This document shows, one piece after another, positions 29,663 through 37,064 of a stretch of 40,123 nt of DNA (position 1 is its first letter; each line of letters starts with the position of its first letter). This stretch comes from a virus, in IMG/VR virus record IMGVR_UViG_3300043427_003560, positions 1 to 40,123 of that record. The stretch is one strand, 5' to 3'. The position numbers and the translations under genes were made by a program. A model generated the notes under the pieces. It made no database searches, had not been told where the DNA came from, and saw nothing but the letters and a program-made list of their open reading frames with translations.

Positions 29663-29938
29663 ATGGCGCATGAACCTGCTTACTATTTTGCCTTTGTTGG
29701 CTACATCCCATTCTTATGGGAGGGCTTCGATGTTGTCACTGCCCCACACCCGCTAACACGCGGGGAAGCAGAGCAATGGTTTCGCCAGAATCTTGTCGAC
29801 ACCGCTCTTTCCGGCTTCACGGAGGGCGAGATTCGAGCTGCTAACAATGAATGTAATTCATCTCGTCCACTGACCGATCTCGTTATTGTTGACACAATCC
29901 TTCAATCCGACTCTCCAATTCATTTCTCTGGGCTGTAA
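29663..29938 (+). CDS. Hypothetical protein, AT-richer
   Basis: 91 residues starting MAHEPAYYFAFVGYIPFLWE, with aromatic beta-like stretches then GEAEQWFRQNLVDTALSGFT and a polar end. Codon use is somewhat AT-rich compared with the flanking genes, as in the gene at 28538. No family recognised. Confidence 0.5.
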   Translation: MAHEPAYYFAFVGYIPFLWEGFDVVTAPHPLTRGEAEQWFRQNLVDTALSGFTEGEIRAANNECNSSRPLTDLVIVDTILQSDSPIHFSGL

Positions 29939-30004
29939 ATCGCGGCCACTCACATCATCCACTCCGTCCGGCACCAGCAGGTGAATGTTGACATCTTTCT
30001 TCTT

Positions 30005-30033
30005 GGCCGGCTCGCATTTGCGGGTCGGCCTTT
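30005..30033 (+). terminator. Rho-independent terminator
   Basis: GGCCGGCTCGC (30005-30015) pairs with GCGGGTCGGCC (30020-30030), loop ATTT, then TTT. Near-identical to the hairpin at 29229-29254, so the whole terminator-plus-box unit looks duplicated. Confidence 0.8.
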
Positions 30034-30038
30034 CCTCA

Positions 30039-30058
30039 TGCACCACATCAGCTGTGCA
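30039..30058 (+). promoter_or_regulatory. TGCA-box leader motif, copy 9
   Basis: TGCACCACATCAGCTGTGCA, directly joined to the ATG at 30058, as copy 8 is at 29282. Confidence 0.7.
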
Positions 30059-30834
30059 TGTCTTTATCTGACACCCTGCTCAAGTTCGGCCACGGCAACG
30101 CCAAGCTGCCGAACACCACCATGACATTTGCCATTCCGGCTGGTCACACCTGCCCTGGCGCACTTCACTGCCTATCCAAGGCTGACCCTGGCACCGGCAA
30201 AATCCAGGACGGGCCGTACACCATCTTCCGCTGCTCGGCCGCCAGTGAGGAGACGCGTACTGCAGTTCGCAATGCCCGCTGGCATAACTTCCGCTTACTG
30301 GCTGGGCTCGACACGCCAGAGACTGTCGACCTGATCGAGATCTCCCTGCGCGCTCAGGTCCGTACCTATACCGAACGCGTCCGCTGGTTCACGTCGGGCG
30401 ACTGCTGGAGCACCACGCTCCGCAACGCCCTGATCCAGATCGGTCGCCGTCATCCGGAGATCCTCTTCTATCTCTATTCCAAGAACCTGCCCATCTGGCT
30501 CGAAGACGGTCGGCCCCTACCCCTGCCGGACAACCTCCTGCTGACCGCCTGTTGGGGTGGACGCTATGACTTCCTCCTGCAGGAAGGCATCTTTCCGCGC
30601 ACTGCTCGAGTCGTCGACACCTACGAGGAGGCTGCCGACCTGGACCTGCCGATCGACTACGACGATCGCCTGGCCTATTCCCGTACCCCCATCCACTTCG
30701 CGCACCTGGTTCACGGCACCCAGCCGTCAGGATCCAAAGCCGGGCGGGCCATCAGCGATCGCCGCAAGCGCGGCCTCTTCTCTGGTTACTCCGCCGGCAA
30801 GCGCCACCTGCCGTCGGTCCCCGTCGCACCGTGA
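30058..30834 (+). CDS. GP88-family phage protein
   Basis: 258 residues. The N-terminal half has the signature layout GNAKLPNTTMTFAIPAGHTC PGALHCLSKADPGTGKIQDG PYTIFRCSAASEE (Cys at about 32, 38 and 59), then RNARWHNFRLL. I recognise this as the phage Gene-product-88 family (Pfam GP88), which lacks a firmly known function; the Cys spacing could bind a metal or cluster. The C-terminal part is basic (SDRRKRGLFSGY). The ATG joins TGCA-box copy 9. The GTG of the next gene overlaps its stop (GTGA). Confidence 0.65.
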   Translation: MSLSDTLLKFGHGNAKLPNTTMTFAIPAGHTCPGALHCLSKADPGTGKIQDGPYTIFRCSAASEETRTAVRNARWHNFRLLAGLDTPETVDLIEISLRAQVRTYTERVRWFTSGDCWSTTLRNALIQIGRRHPEILFYLYSKNLPIWLEDGRPLPLPDNLLLTACWGGRYDFLLQEGIFPRTARVVDTYEEAADLDLPIDYDDRLAYSRTPIHFAHLVHGTQPSGSKAGRAISDRRKRGLFSGYSAGKRHLPSVPVAP

Positions 30835-31055
30835 TCAACGAGCTGCACCTCCATCGCAGTGAGCTCCTGGGTTACGCCGCCTGCCTCTATCACGAGGCGG
30901 GCGGTATCGAGCTCGGATTGCACTCACCGACCCGCATCCTTAACCAGCGCACCGGCCGGAACTGGACAGCCGCCCAGTGGTACGCCCTGCTGGAGCCCCA
31001 CTACGAGCGCATGATCAATCCAACTGGCCCGATGAGCACGGTACATTTCCCGTAA
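30831..31055 (+). CDS. Small hypothetical protein, GTG start
   Basis: 74 residues starting MINELHLHRSELLGYAACLY (GTG start coupled to the GP88-family stop). Helical, with LLEPHYERMINPTGPMSTVH at the end. No family recognised. Confidence 0.5.
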   Translation: MINELHLHRSELLGYAACLYHEAGGIELGLHSPTRILNQRTGRNWTAAQWYALLEPHYERMINPTGPMSTVHFP

Positions 31056-31068
31056 CGCTGCTTGCCCA

Positions 31069-31419
31069 ATGCTTCCTGAGTTCGCCCAGCAACTGGAGAT
31101 CAACGTCCACTCTGGTGCTACACCGGATCATGACGAGATCCACGCCACCATTCGTAGCGAAATGAAGGACTGCGACATCCATGCCTGGTTTGATGTCTTT
31201 GAGCGCGTGCTTTGTGCCGCTGGCTTCCACGAGGAATCCATCATGAAAGGAGCCTGCAAGCTCGCCTTCAATGAGTTCCGATCACCCGACAAGATGCGAC
31301 GCGTCGCTACGGAGTACGACCTCACCCTCAACGAGCACCTGCCTGACTACCCATTCAGCGGGCCGGTGACAACACCTCTTGCTGGGGTGACCAGCATCAC
31401 GCCCTTGCACGACAACTGA
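31069..31419 (+). CDS. Hypothetical acidic protein
   Basis: 116 residues starting MLPEFAQQLEINVHSGATPD; helical centre (MKDCDIHAWFDVFERVLCAA, RSPDKMRRVATEYDLTLNEH) and a Thr/Pro-rich end. It starts 13 bases after the previous gene. No family recognised. Confidence 0.5.
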   Translation: MLPEFAQQLEINVHSGATPDHDEIHATIRSEMKDCDIHAWFDVFERVLCAAGFHEESIMKGACKLAFNEFRSPDKMRRVATEYDLTLNEHLPDYPFSGPVTTPLAGVTSITPLHDN

Positions 31420-31452
31420 TCCCCGCCGACTGGAACCGCCGCCTTGCAAGCC

Positions 31453-31653
31453 ATGCCCAAGTCAAAGCCACTGTTCGCCCAGCTGCAGACACAGCTGGAC
31501 CATCACTGCAAGACCCCCGTCGCTCCCGCAGCCGTCTCGGATCTACTGGTGACTGTTGCTCTGCATCTGACCAGCGATCATCCCCACGCCGCTCGGAACC
31601 TCATGCTTGAAGCAGAGGTCGCCCAGCACGCCGATCCCGACCTACTCCTCTGA
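31453..31653 (+). CDS. Small hypothetical protein
   Basis: 66 residues from ATG 31453 (MPKSKPLFAQLQTQLDHHCK); an in-frame TTG lies three codons upstream. Helical. Its end overlaps the convergent minus-strand gene by 12 bases. No family recognised. Confidence 0.5.
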   Translation: MPKSKPLFAQLQTQLDHHCKTPVAPAAVSDLLVTVALHLTSDHPHAARNLMLEAEVAQHADPDLLL

Positions 31654-31884
31654 TTGCTCACGCCGGCTGACATAACGCCCACGGCTATCGCGCTTCAGCC
31701 GTGGGCGATTCGATCGGCTCGCCGGTTCACGGCGCTGCAGCTCATACGGGAACAGTTCACTGGCCATATGCAGCAGCAACTGCAGCAGGCTGTTGTCGCG
31801 CGCTTTTGACAACCCGATCAGTTCCGACGCGATAAACAGCCCGAAGCCGATCAGCGCTTCTGTGTTGTCAATCGGTAGCTGCAT
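31642..31884 (-). CDS. Small minus-strand hypothetical protein
   Basis: 80 residues starting MQLPIDNTEALIGFGLFIAS; a helical, partly hydrophobic N-terminal half (SLLQLLLHMASELFPYELQR) and a strongly basic C-terminus (RLKRDSRGRYVSRREQSEE) that could bind nucleic acid. It is convergent with the plus-strand gene. No family recognised. Confidence 0.5.
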   Translation of the reverse strand: MQLPIDNTEALIGFGLFIASELIGLSKARDNSLLQLLLHMASELFPYELQRREPASRSNRPRLKRDSRGRYVSRREQSEE

Positions 31885-31914
31885 GACTTTCCTTCCGTGG
31901 CTCCACGATAGCGA

Positions 31915-32088
31915 TCACGCGCTGATCTCTTTCGGGATAAACTCCACTTCGCGCCCACCATCTCGGTGCGCAATGGTCAGTGTTACCCCAAACGGCTCCA
32001 GCGTCATGGCCACTCCCATGACGTCGTCCTCTGCCATCAGCTCCTGACGCCGCTCGTAGGCCCGGTCCATTACAGCAATGTCGTCCAT
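31915..32088 (-). CDS. Small minus-strand hypothetical protein
   Basis: 57 residues from ATG 32088 (MDDIAVMDRAYERRQELMAE); a TTG at 32139 would add 17. Short helix, then beta-like GVTLTIAHRDGGREVEFIPK. It is 30 bases upstream of the other minus-strand gene, so the two form a pair. No family recognised. Confidence 0.45.
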   Translation of the reverse strand: MDDIAVMDRAYERRQELMAEDDVMGVAMTLEPFGVTLTIAHRDGGREVEFIPKEISA

Positions 32089-32189
32089 CGCTGGCGCGCA
32101 GTGGTCCAGTATCAGCCTAGGGCCTCTGTCTTGACCCAATGCCTGCCGTGCCGCGCACTTCCTAGCCTGGACCGTCTGCCGTCTCTCCC

Positions 32190-32384
32190 ATGGAACGCCG
32201 TCGTGCCGTCATGATCAACACAGTGACCGGTGAACCCATCGACCCGGCCTGGCGGCCCATGCTCGCTATTGATGAATTGCCGGAAGCCAATGCCCTGATG
32301 GCGCGCAACCGGCTCCATTTCACCTGGCGCTGGATCCCCGCAACGCAGGAGATTCAGGGCTGCGTTGTCCTTGCCTCCAGCTGA
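32190..32384 (+). CDS. Small hypothetical protein
   Basis: 64 residues starting MERRRAVMINTVTGEPIDPA, with LHFTWRWIPATQEIQGCVVL near the end. It is adjacent to the clamp-like gene. An in-frame ATG also lies 7 codons in. No family recognised. Confidence 0.45.
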   Translation: MERRRAVMINTVTGEPIDPAWRPMLAIDELPEANALMARNRLHFTWRWIPATQEIQGCVVLASS

Positions 32385-32385
32385 G

Positions 32386-32997
32386 ATGCTGCAATTCAAC
32401 TCCGCGCTTCTGGCTCTCGCTGGCTTGTTTGTTGGCCAGTACGCCCCCTACCAGGCCATCCACGTCCGGCCCCACGCCGGCGGGGTCCTTGTGGCCAGCA
32501 CCAACCAGGGGCACGTCAGCTTCCTGGGCTACGACAGCCAGGGGACCGCTGATGAACGCTGCAATCTCATTGCCAGCGACAAGCTGCTGGCCGCCTGCAC
32601 CGGCATCAAATCCGCTGAGCGCGATATTGTCATTGACGGTCCCAGCGCGCGGGTCACCACGTACCGCAAGACGGCCGACAACGAGATCAAGGAGTTCCCC
32701 ATCCTGTACTCCTCCCTGGAGTTCCCGCCCCTCGAGGCGGCCATCGCGGCTTGCATTGACCGCTGGTCAGCCACTCCCGCAATCAGCGCCACCGCCGGCC
32801 GCTACGCCGCCCCGTTCCTGACCAAGGCCCTTAAGGCCGCTGCCGGCTGTAGTGATTCCATCGCTCTGTCGGCCTTCGACGGCGGGCCGCTACGCATCCA
32901 ATGCCAGGGGCTCGACATGCTCATCCTCGTCATGCCGCAAGCCGCCGAACCGGTTCCGCCACTGCCGGACTGGGTCTGCTCGTTCGCTCAGTCCTGA
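32386..32997 (+). CDS. Beta-clamp-like protein candidate
   Basis: 203 residues from ATG 32386. It reads like one or two clamp-type domains: helix MLQFNSALLALAGLFVGQYA, strands HVRPHAGGVLVASTNQGHVS, the stretch NLIASDKLLAACTGIKSAER that resembles the vpa-xxL-xxa helix of DnaN, and VIDGPSARVTTYRKTADNEI. It is much shorter than DnaN (about 370), like single-chain phage clamps. It precedes the SSB gene. The assignment is tentative and should be checked by structure prediction. Confidence 0.35.
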   Translation: MLQFNSALLALAGLFVGQYAPYQAIHVRPHAGGVLVASTNQGHVSFLGYDSQGTADERCNLIASDKLLAACTGIKSAERDIVIDGPSARVTTYRKTADNEIKEFPILYSSLEFPPLEAAIAACIDRWSATPAISATAGRYAAPFLTKALKAAAGCSDSIALSAFDGGPLRIQCQGLDMLILVMPQAAEPVPPLPDWVCSFAQS

Positions 32998-33068
32998 AAC
33001 CTCCTCTGCACACGGGAGCGGCCCGGAGCACCAGCCCCGGTTCACGCTCTCTTAAGGATTGGCCTCTT

Positions 33069-33086
33069 GCCTGGTGCTTGCCAGGC
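33069..33086 (+). promoter_or_regulatory. Leader hairpin before ssb
   Basis: GCCTGG (33069-33074) and CCAGGC (33081-33086) form a stem with a TGCTTG loop in the 130-base gap before the SSB start at 33128. No T tract follows, so a leader or regulatory hairpin is more likely than a terminator. Confidence 0.35.
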
Positions 33087-33127
33087 CTTGCAGAGCCGTT
33101 AGCCTGGCGTGCGCCAAGCAACCTCGT

Positions 33128-33784
33128 ATGTCCACAGCCACGCTCATTGTGGCCTTGGCAGCACCACCGACTCCGATTCAGATCGGTGGTAAGGAGGCAC
33201 TGGAAGCTTTTGCCGCCACCATCGGCAGAGACCCTTCCACTGTCGTCCTGCAATGCCATACCGGCTCCAACGCAGCCGGTGCGCTTGCAGCCAAGCAGGC
33301 CAATCAACTGCTCATCGTCTCCGGCGATCTCACCCTGGGCGAGTCCGGCAATCTGCCGCTGCTCTATACCCGGGTGGTCTGCGATGCCCACACCGATCAG
33401 TACCTCAATGAAGTGAACATCGTCGGCCGCCTAGCCGGAGAGCCCAAGGTCACAGAATCCGCCAAGTCCTGTTCTCGGACCGTGGCTGTTAATCGCTACT
33501 CCGGTGGCGAGGAGCAGACCGACTGGTTCAAGGTCCGCGCCTACGGATTCGCCATGGACAAGCTCGCCGAAGCCCCCAAGGGCGCGCTGGTGTCCGTCTC
33601 CGGCGTCCTCGATCAGCGCACCAACCGGGAAGGCAAGCCCTATCCCGAAATCAAGGCGCGCCTCATCAAGGTCCACGGCAAACCCAAAGGCGGCGCCTCC
33701 GCCTCAGATCCCTCTGCTGGCAAGGCTGCTGGCTACAGCAACGAGGACTTTACTTCCCCGGAAATGCCCTGGGACTGGTCCTGA
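33128..33784 (+). CDS. ssb: Single-stranded DNA-binding protein
   Basis: 218 residues from ATG 33128. The OB-fold SSB block is clear at residues ~97-182: LNEVNIVGRLAGEPKVTESA, SRTVAVNRYSGGEEQTDWFK, VRAYGFAMDKLAEAPKGALV, SVSGVLDQRTNREGKPYPEI. An N-terminal ~95-residue region (ATLIVALAAPPTPIQIGGKE, LLIVSGDLTL) looks like a degenerate second OB domain. The end PEMPWDWS replaces the usual acidic DDDIPF tip. SSB coats single-stranded DNA in replication and recombination. A second SSB-like tip is found in the protein at 15291, so this phage may have two. Confidence 0.88.
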   Translation: MSTATLIVALAAPPTPIQIGGKEALEAFAATIGRDPSTVVLQCHTGSNAAGALAAKQANQLLIVSGDLTLGESGNLPLLYTRVVCDAHTDQYLNEVNIVGRLAGEPKVTESAKSCSRTVAVNRYSGGEEQTDWFKVRAYGFAMDKLAEAPKGALVSVSGVLDQRTNREGKPYPEIKARLIKVHGKPKGGASASDPSAGKAAGYSNEDFTSPEMPWDWS

Positions 33785-33821
33785 TTCCCGCAACCAATCC
33801 AAACACCACTAACACGAACAG

Positions 33822-34526
33822 ATGGGCTTCCTGCCTGACAACTACCGACCCGCAGCTGGTAATTCCCAATCCAACAGCAACGACGACAAGAAATCCCGCT
33901 ACTTCGAAACCAAGCAACTTGCTGACGGCGCCTCCACGACGTTCCGGCTCTGCGGTCTCCATGACACGGGACACGTCATCGCGGGCTGGCAATACTTCAC
34001 CGAATCCGGTCGCCCCCGTCGCTTCCCGTCGTACCCCGAAAACTATCTCGACGACATCGGCCTGACCTACGACGGCAAGGTCAAAGGCACCGGGGAGAAG
34101 GACAAGCCGAAGTATTTCCTGTCCTTCGTCGGATACTCCAAGGAAGCCGAGGACTTCCTGGTCTACACGTTCACACGTCGCGACCTGCGTGAACAGCTGG
34201 AAGAGACGCTCGCCATGGAGGACTACCGCACCCTGCCCAGCGGCCTGGCGAACTTCTACCTGACCCTCAAGCGCAAGGGCAAGGAGATCGACACCACCTA
34301 CACGCTGATCCCCACCCTCAAAGCCCCGACCAAAGCGGACGAGAAGGCCTGGGCCGACGTCGCTGACTCGATCTGGCTGCCGGCCCTGTTCGTCGGCGGT
34401 GATCCGTTTGCCGGGAAGCCAGCCGGCGCGGAACCCAGTGGTCTCCCGCCGACCTACCGCGACGCTCTCGGCGCGGACCACGAAATCGCGACCGAACCCG
34501 AAGCGATGCCTGCCACAGGCTGGTGA
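33822..34526 (+). CDS. Hypothetical, possibly DNA-binding accessory protein
   Basis: 234 residues starting MGFLPDNYRPAAGNSQSNSN. Soluble and beta-rich (STTFRLCGLHDTGHVIAGWQ, KPKYFLSFVGYSKEAEDFLV), with a helical middle and an acidic tail ending ATGW. It starts with no Shine-Dalgarno sequence, 37 bases after ssb, which suggests co-transcription and a replication-related role. The N-terminal sequence is reminiscent of phage ssDNA-binding proteins of the FLPxNY type, but I cannot confirm this. Confidence 0.5.
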   Translation: MGFLPDNYRPAAGNSQSNSNDDKKSRYFETKQLADGASTTFRLCGLHDTGHVIAGWQYFTESGRPRRFPSYPENYLDDIGLTYDGKVKGTGEKDKPKYFLSFVGYSKEAEDFLVYTFTRRDLREQLEETLAMEDYRTLPSGLANFYLTLKRKGKEIDTTYTLIPTLKAPTKADEKAWADVADSIWLPALFVGGDPFAGKPAGAEPSGLPPTYRDALGADHEIATEPEAMPATGW

Positions 34527-34542
34527 TTCGCTGACACCCATT

Positions 34543-34573
34543 GCGGCGCCTGGGATCTACCGGGTGCCGCTTT
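34543..34573 (+). terminator. Terminator-like hairpin
   Basis: GCGGCGCC (34543-34550) pairs with GGTGCCGC (34563-34570, one wobble) around a 12-base loop; TTT follows. It lies after the ssb operon. Confidence 0.6.
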
Positions 34574-34670
34574 CCTGTACGCGGATTCCGGCTGCATGCC
34601 GTTTATTCATTTCCTGCATAAAGCGCCAATCCGCGCCAATCCGCACTACGCGGGTTCTTGAACACATGTA

Positions 34671-34955
34671 CTATGCGTCGCTGTTTGGATTTTCGCTTAA
34701 TGCTTTCATCAGTTTCTCCGACGCCTCCGCACTCCACGGCTGTCCCGACAGGTTCCTAGCCGCCTCCCTGGCCAGGTAGCGCATTGCTGATGGGTACATC
34801 ACCAGCACCTGATGCGCCATCTGCCGGCAAAGCGTTCTCAGCTCTGCTTCACCTGTTTCATCCAGCTGCTTCAGGAACTTACCCAGCCGCACCTGCTCTC
34901 CCACGGTCGGCTCCAACCCGTTATCCTGCGCACGCTCTGGGTGGCGTTCCTCCAT
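34671..34955 (-). CDS. NblA-like or cyanobacterial small helical protein candidate
   Basis: 94 residues on the minus strand. The core GEQVRLGKFLKQLDETGEAE LRTLCRQMAHQVLVMYPSAM RYLAREAARNL can be laid over NblA, whose helices run EQxxxLxxF...ELxxQxMxxxxxMxxxL. NblA triggers phycobilisome degradation and is known from some cyanophages. The fit is only partial, and other short cyanobacterial phage families have the same pattern. It is an isolated minus-strand gene, consistent with a host-takeover factor. The match supports a cyanobacterial host but is not proof. Confidence 0.4.
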   Translation of the reverse strand: MEERHPERAQDNGLEPTVGEQVRLGKFLKQLDETGEAELRTLCRQMAHQVLVMYPSAMRYLAREAARNLSGQPWSAEASEKLMKALSENPNSDA

Positions 34956-35012
34956 GCCCTGGCAGACGTTTTGTTCACCTTACCCGGTTTGCGCTGTCCG
35001 CAGCCGCGCGTC

Positions 35013-35198
35013 ATGACCCCTCTCCCACCCGGCTCAACTCCGTTCCTCTCGACGCCAGCTCTGGACATCTTCTTGATTCCAGGCGATCGCCCGCAAGACG
35101 AAATGGACTCGCTTGTACGGCTTGGCGTGCTCTCGTCCTACCGCTACGTTGATGCCCATCCCCAGCCCGCCTTCATCGGCCTCCGCGCCCGATCCTGA
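35013..35198 (+). CDS. Small hypothetical protein
   Basis: 61 residues from ATG 35013 (MTPLPPGSTPFLSTPALDIF, then LVRLGVLSSYRYVDAHPQPA); the open frame extends upstream to 34812 but overlaps the minus-strand gene. GGCGATCGCC lies in it at 35082-35091. The end overlaps the next gene by 47 bases. Confidence 0.4.
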   Translation: MTPLPPGSTPFLSTPALDIFLIPGDRPQDEMDSLVRLGVLSSYRYVDAHPQPAFIGLRARS

Positions 35199-35379
35199 CA
35201 TCCTCGCCGCACTTGCTGAAGCCTCAACCAAAGAGGACGTCAGGCAGGTGATCTCCCGGTACGACGGTGATGCCGTTAATCACGCCTGGCGTCACCTGTC
35301 ACCGGTTCAGCAAGCCGCTCTCCGCCTCGTGCGTTTCACCAATGGACGTATCTTCCATGAGCTCGACAACACCGACTGA
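35152..35379 (+). CDS. Small hypothetical protein
   Basis: 75 residues starting MPIPSPPSSASAPDPDILAA, a Pro/Ser linker then a helical core (STKEDVRQVISRYDGDAVNH, WRHLSPVQQAALRLVRFTNG). Its end overlaps the next start by 23 bases. No family recognised. Confidence 0.5.
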   Translation: MPIPSPPSSASAPDPDILAALAEASTKEDVRQVISRYDGDAVNHAWRHLSPVQQAALRLVRFTNGRIFHELDNTD

Positions 35380-35788
35380 CAACCTCACGCTCTTTGAGGT
35401 CAGCAGGCTCCAGCTCGCTGAGCAGCAGCAGACCAATCGCCTTCTGGCACAGGTCATCCACGGCCAGGTCACGCTGGCCAAGGCGGTGGAGGACCTTATC
35501 TACCTCCTCAACGGCTTTACGTCCGGTGGCGCCAGCTTCTCCGGCTACGCAATCGATCCCATGACCACGGCCTACCTGGCGGTGATCGGTCCAGCCATTG
35601 CCTCGCGACTGGCAACACAAGGGGCTGAGCTGCCGGAACTAATGAAAGGCAGTGCACTCCTGGCACGGCAACTGCTCGAGGAGCTAGCCGCTTACCGCAG
35701 TGAACGCTCTGCCATTGATTACGTCGAGGAACAGGCTGAACTCATTACCGATCCCTGGAGACAGCAGGGGCAGGGAGATACCGAATGA
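35357..35788 (+). CDS. Hypothetical helical protein
   Basis: 143 residues starting MSSTTPTDNLTLFEVSRLQL, helical throughout (QTNRLLAQVIHGQVTLAKAV, LLARQLLEELAAYRSERSAI). Overlaps the next start (ATGA). No family recognised. Confidence 0.5.
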   Translation: MSSTTPTDNLTLFEVSRLQLAEQQQTNRLLAQVIHGQVTLAKAVEDLIYLLNGFTSGGASFSGYAIDPMTTAYLAVIGPAIASRLATQGAELPELMKGSALLARQLLEELAAYRSERSAIDYVEEQAELITDPWRQQGQGDTE

Positions 35789-36345
35789 CACCACAAACGA
35801 ATTCACGAATCGCCATGAATACTGATTTCAAAGCGCTGTGTGACGAGCTGGCCAACACGCTGGAGCGCGCACAGAAGGCGCTCCGCTTTGAAGGCGGCTG
35901 TAGCGACGCGACAGACAGCAAACGCCGCGCCCTGATCGACCGCGCCCGCGCCGCCCTGGCCGCTGAGGCGGAGCCCGCGCCACCGGTTACGGGGGAGGTG
36001 GCTGAGTTGGTGGCTGCGCTCCGTACTGATGCCGAATGCGTCGAGGTTGAACACTACGCCCTGTGCAACATGACCGCTGATCAGATGAGCCGCGCCGCCG
36101 ACCTGCTGGAGCAGCGCCACCCCGCGCCCGTGCCGGTTAGTGAGCGGTTGCCGAGCCTTGCCGAGATTTCTGCTTGGGTTGATAAGTGTCGCCAAAATCC
36201 CCAAGAGAATCGATGGTGCAAGCGAGTTGACCATCACGACGTAATTGCGATTGCCAGAGCTGCTTTGCATGACTGGACCGCCACTGCCCTGCCGCTGCCT
36301 GCGGGGGAGGTACAGCCACGACCACCCCCAACCGCCCGCCGATGA
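35785..36345 (+). CDS. Hypothetical protein with DUF551-like C-terminus
   Basis: 186 residues; start at 35785 (ATGA overlap) or ATG 35815 (MNTDFKALCDELANTLERAQ). The first half is helical and Ala-rich. The segment VPVSERLPSLAEISAWVDKC and the end TALPLPAGEV match the W-x-LP-L ending of DUF551-like small phage proteins. The ALPLPAGEV tail recurs at 37602-37847, which suggests duplicated modules. First of a run of small, coupled genes. Confidence 0.5.
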   Translation: MTPQTNSRIAMNTDFKALCDELANTLERAQKALRFEGGCSDATDSKRRALIDRARAALAAEAEPAPPVTGEVAELVAALRTDAECVEVEHYALCNMTADQMSRAADLLEQRHPAPVPVSERLPSLAEISAWVDKCRQNPQENRWCKRVDHHDVIAIARAALHDWTATALPLPAGEVQPRPPPTARR

Positions 36346-36590
36346 GCTCTGCCACCTGCGCCATGGTCGCCGCCTTCGACGCCCGATACGAACTGTGCGG
36401 CCCGTTTGACGACAACTGGCAGGAGCTGTGCCTGGCGGCTGCGCTGCGGGCATTGGCCGACCACCAGACACCAGCCTGGGACGGTGGTCCGCTGTGCCAC
36501 TGGCGCCCCGACGAGCGCACCCGCCAGGAGCTGCGGAATATCGCCGCAGAGCTGGAGGGCGCCGACCAATCCACAAGTTCTACACACTAA
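36342..36590 (+). CDS. Small paralogous protein, copy A
   Basis: 82 residues starting MSSATCAMVAAFDARYELCG. It shares AFDARYELCGPFDDNWQELC, then LADHQ and HWRPDERTRQELRNIA with the gene at 38514, and the DNA is also near-identical over about 200 bases. Helical, soluble. Its function is unknown. The ATG overlaps the previous stop (ATGA). Confidence 0.6.
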   Translation: MSSATCAMVAAFDARYELCGPFDDNWQELCLAAALRALADHQTPAWDGGPLCHWRPDERTRQELRNIAAELEGADQSTSSTH

Positions 36591-36605
36591 TCAAGAGGAC
36601 CAACC

Positions 36606-36932
36606 ATGACCAAAGCAGCCAACAATCGCCAGACTGAAACCGCTAGCCGTGAATTGAATCGCGCCATTGAAGGCATTGCCGATGCTTGGCGGCAGCACTG
36701 TCCCTATCCCGACTGGGAGCAGGAGCAAGAATGGCGTCGTGCGAATCCTAGCCCCAGAGAGCGGCACGGCTTGCTTGAAAAAGAAGTCCGTGAGGTCTGG
36801 CGTCAAGAGGCGGATGCACTGCTGCTGCAGATCAGGATGGGCGAAATCAGTTCTGAGGACTGCTATGCCCGCCTTAAGGAACTGCTGGATCGGATGCAGG
36901 ATCAGCGCCTGTCTTATCTGAAAACCCTTTAA
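36606..36932 (+). CDS. Hypothetical charged helical protein with Shine-Dalgarno
   Basis: 108 residues starting MTKAANNRQTETASRELNRA. Highly charged, helical (ERHGLLEKEVREVWRQEADA, RLKELLDRMQDQRLSYLKTL). One of the few genes with a recognisable SD (AAGAGGA about 8 bases before the ATG). No family recognised. Confidence 0.55.
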   Translation: MTKAANNRQTETASRELNRAIEGIADAWRQHCPYPDWEQEQEWRRANPSPRERHGLLEKEVREVWRQEADALLLQIRMGEISSEDCYARLKELLDRMQDQRLSYLKTL

Positions 36933-36956
36933 CTAGACAAGAACACTAATGGCTAG

Positions 36957-37064
36957 TACCGCAAACATGCCCCTGCGCAGTTCTTGCATGAGTCGGGCTT
37001 CACCGATGCCAGTGGCAACTGGCTACCGCACTTTCAACCGCTGGAGGAAATCACTGATGACTGA
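36957..37064 (+). pseudogene. Possible remnant of a gene lacking a start
   Basis: This frame reads YRKHAPAQFLHESGFTDASG then NWLPHFQPLEEITDD and stop, and looks coding (Trp, Phe, Pro placement), but is preceded directly by TAG and has no start codon. It may be the 3' end of a deleted gene. It overlaps the start of the next gene by eight bases. Confidence 0.3.

Noticed and set aside
33750-34541. Minus-strand frame of 263 codons opposite the 33822 gene
   Set aside because: Antisense shadow; the plus-strand frame has better codon pattern and operon fit with ssb.
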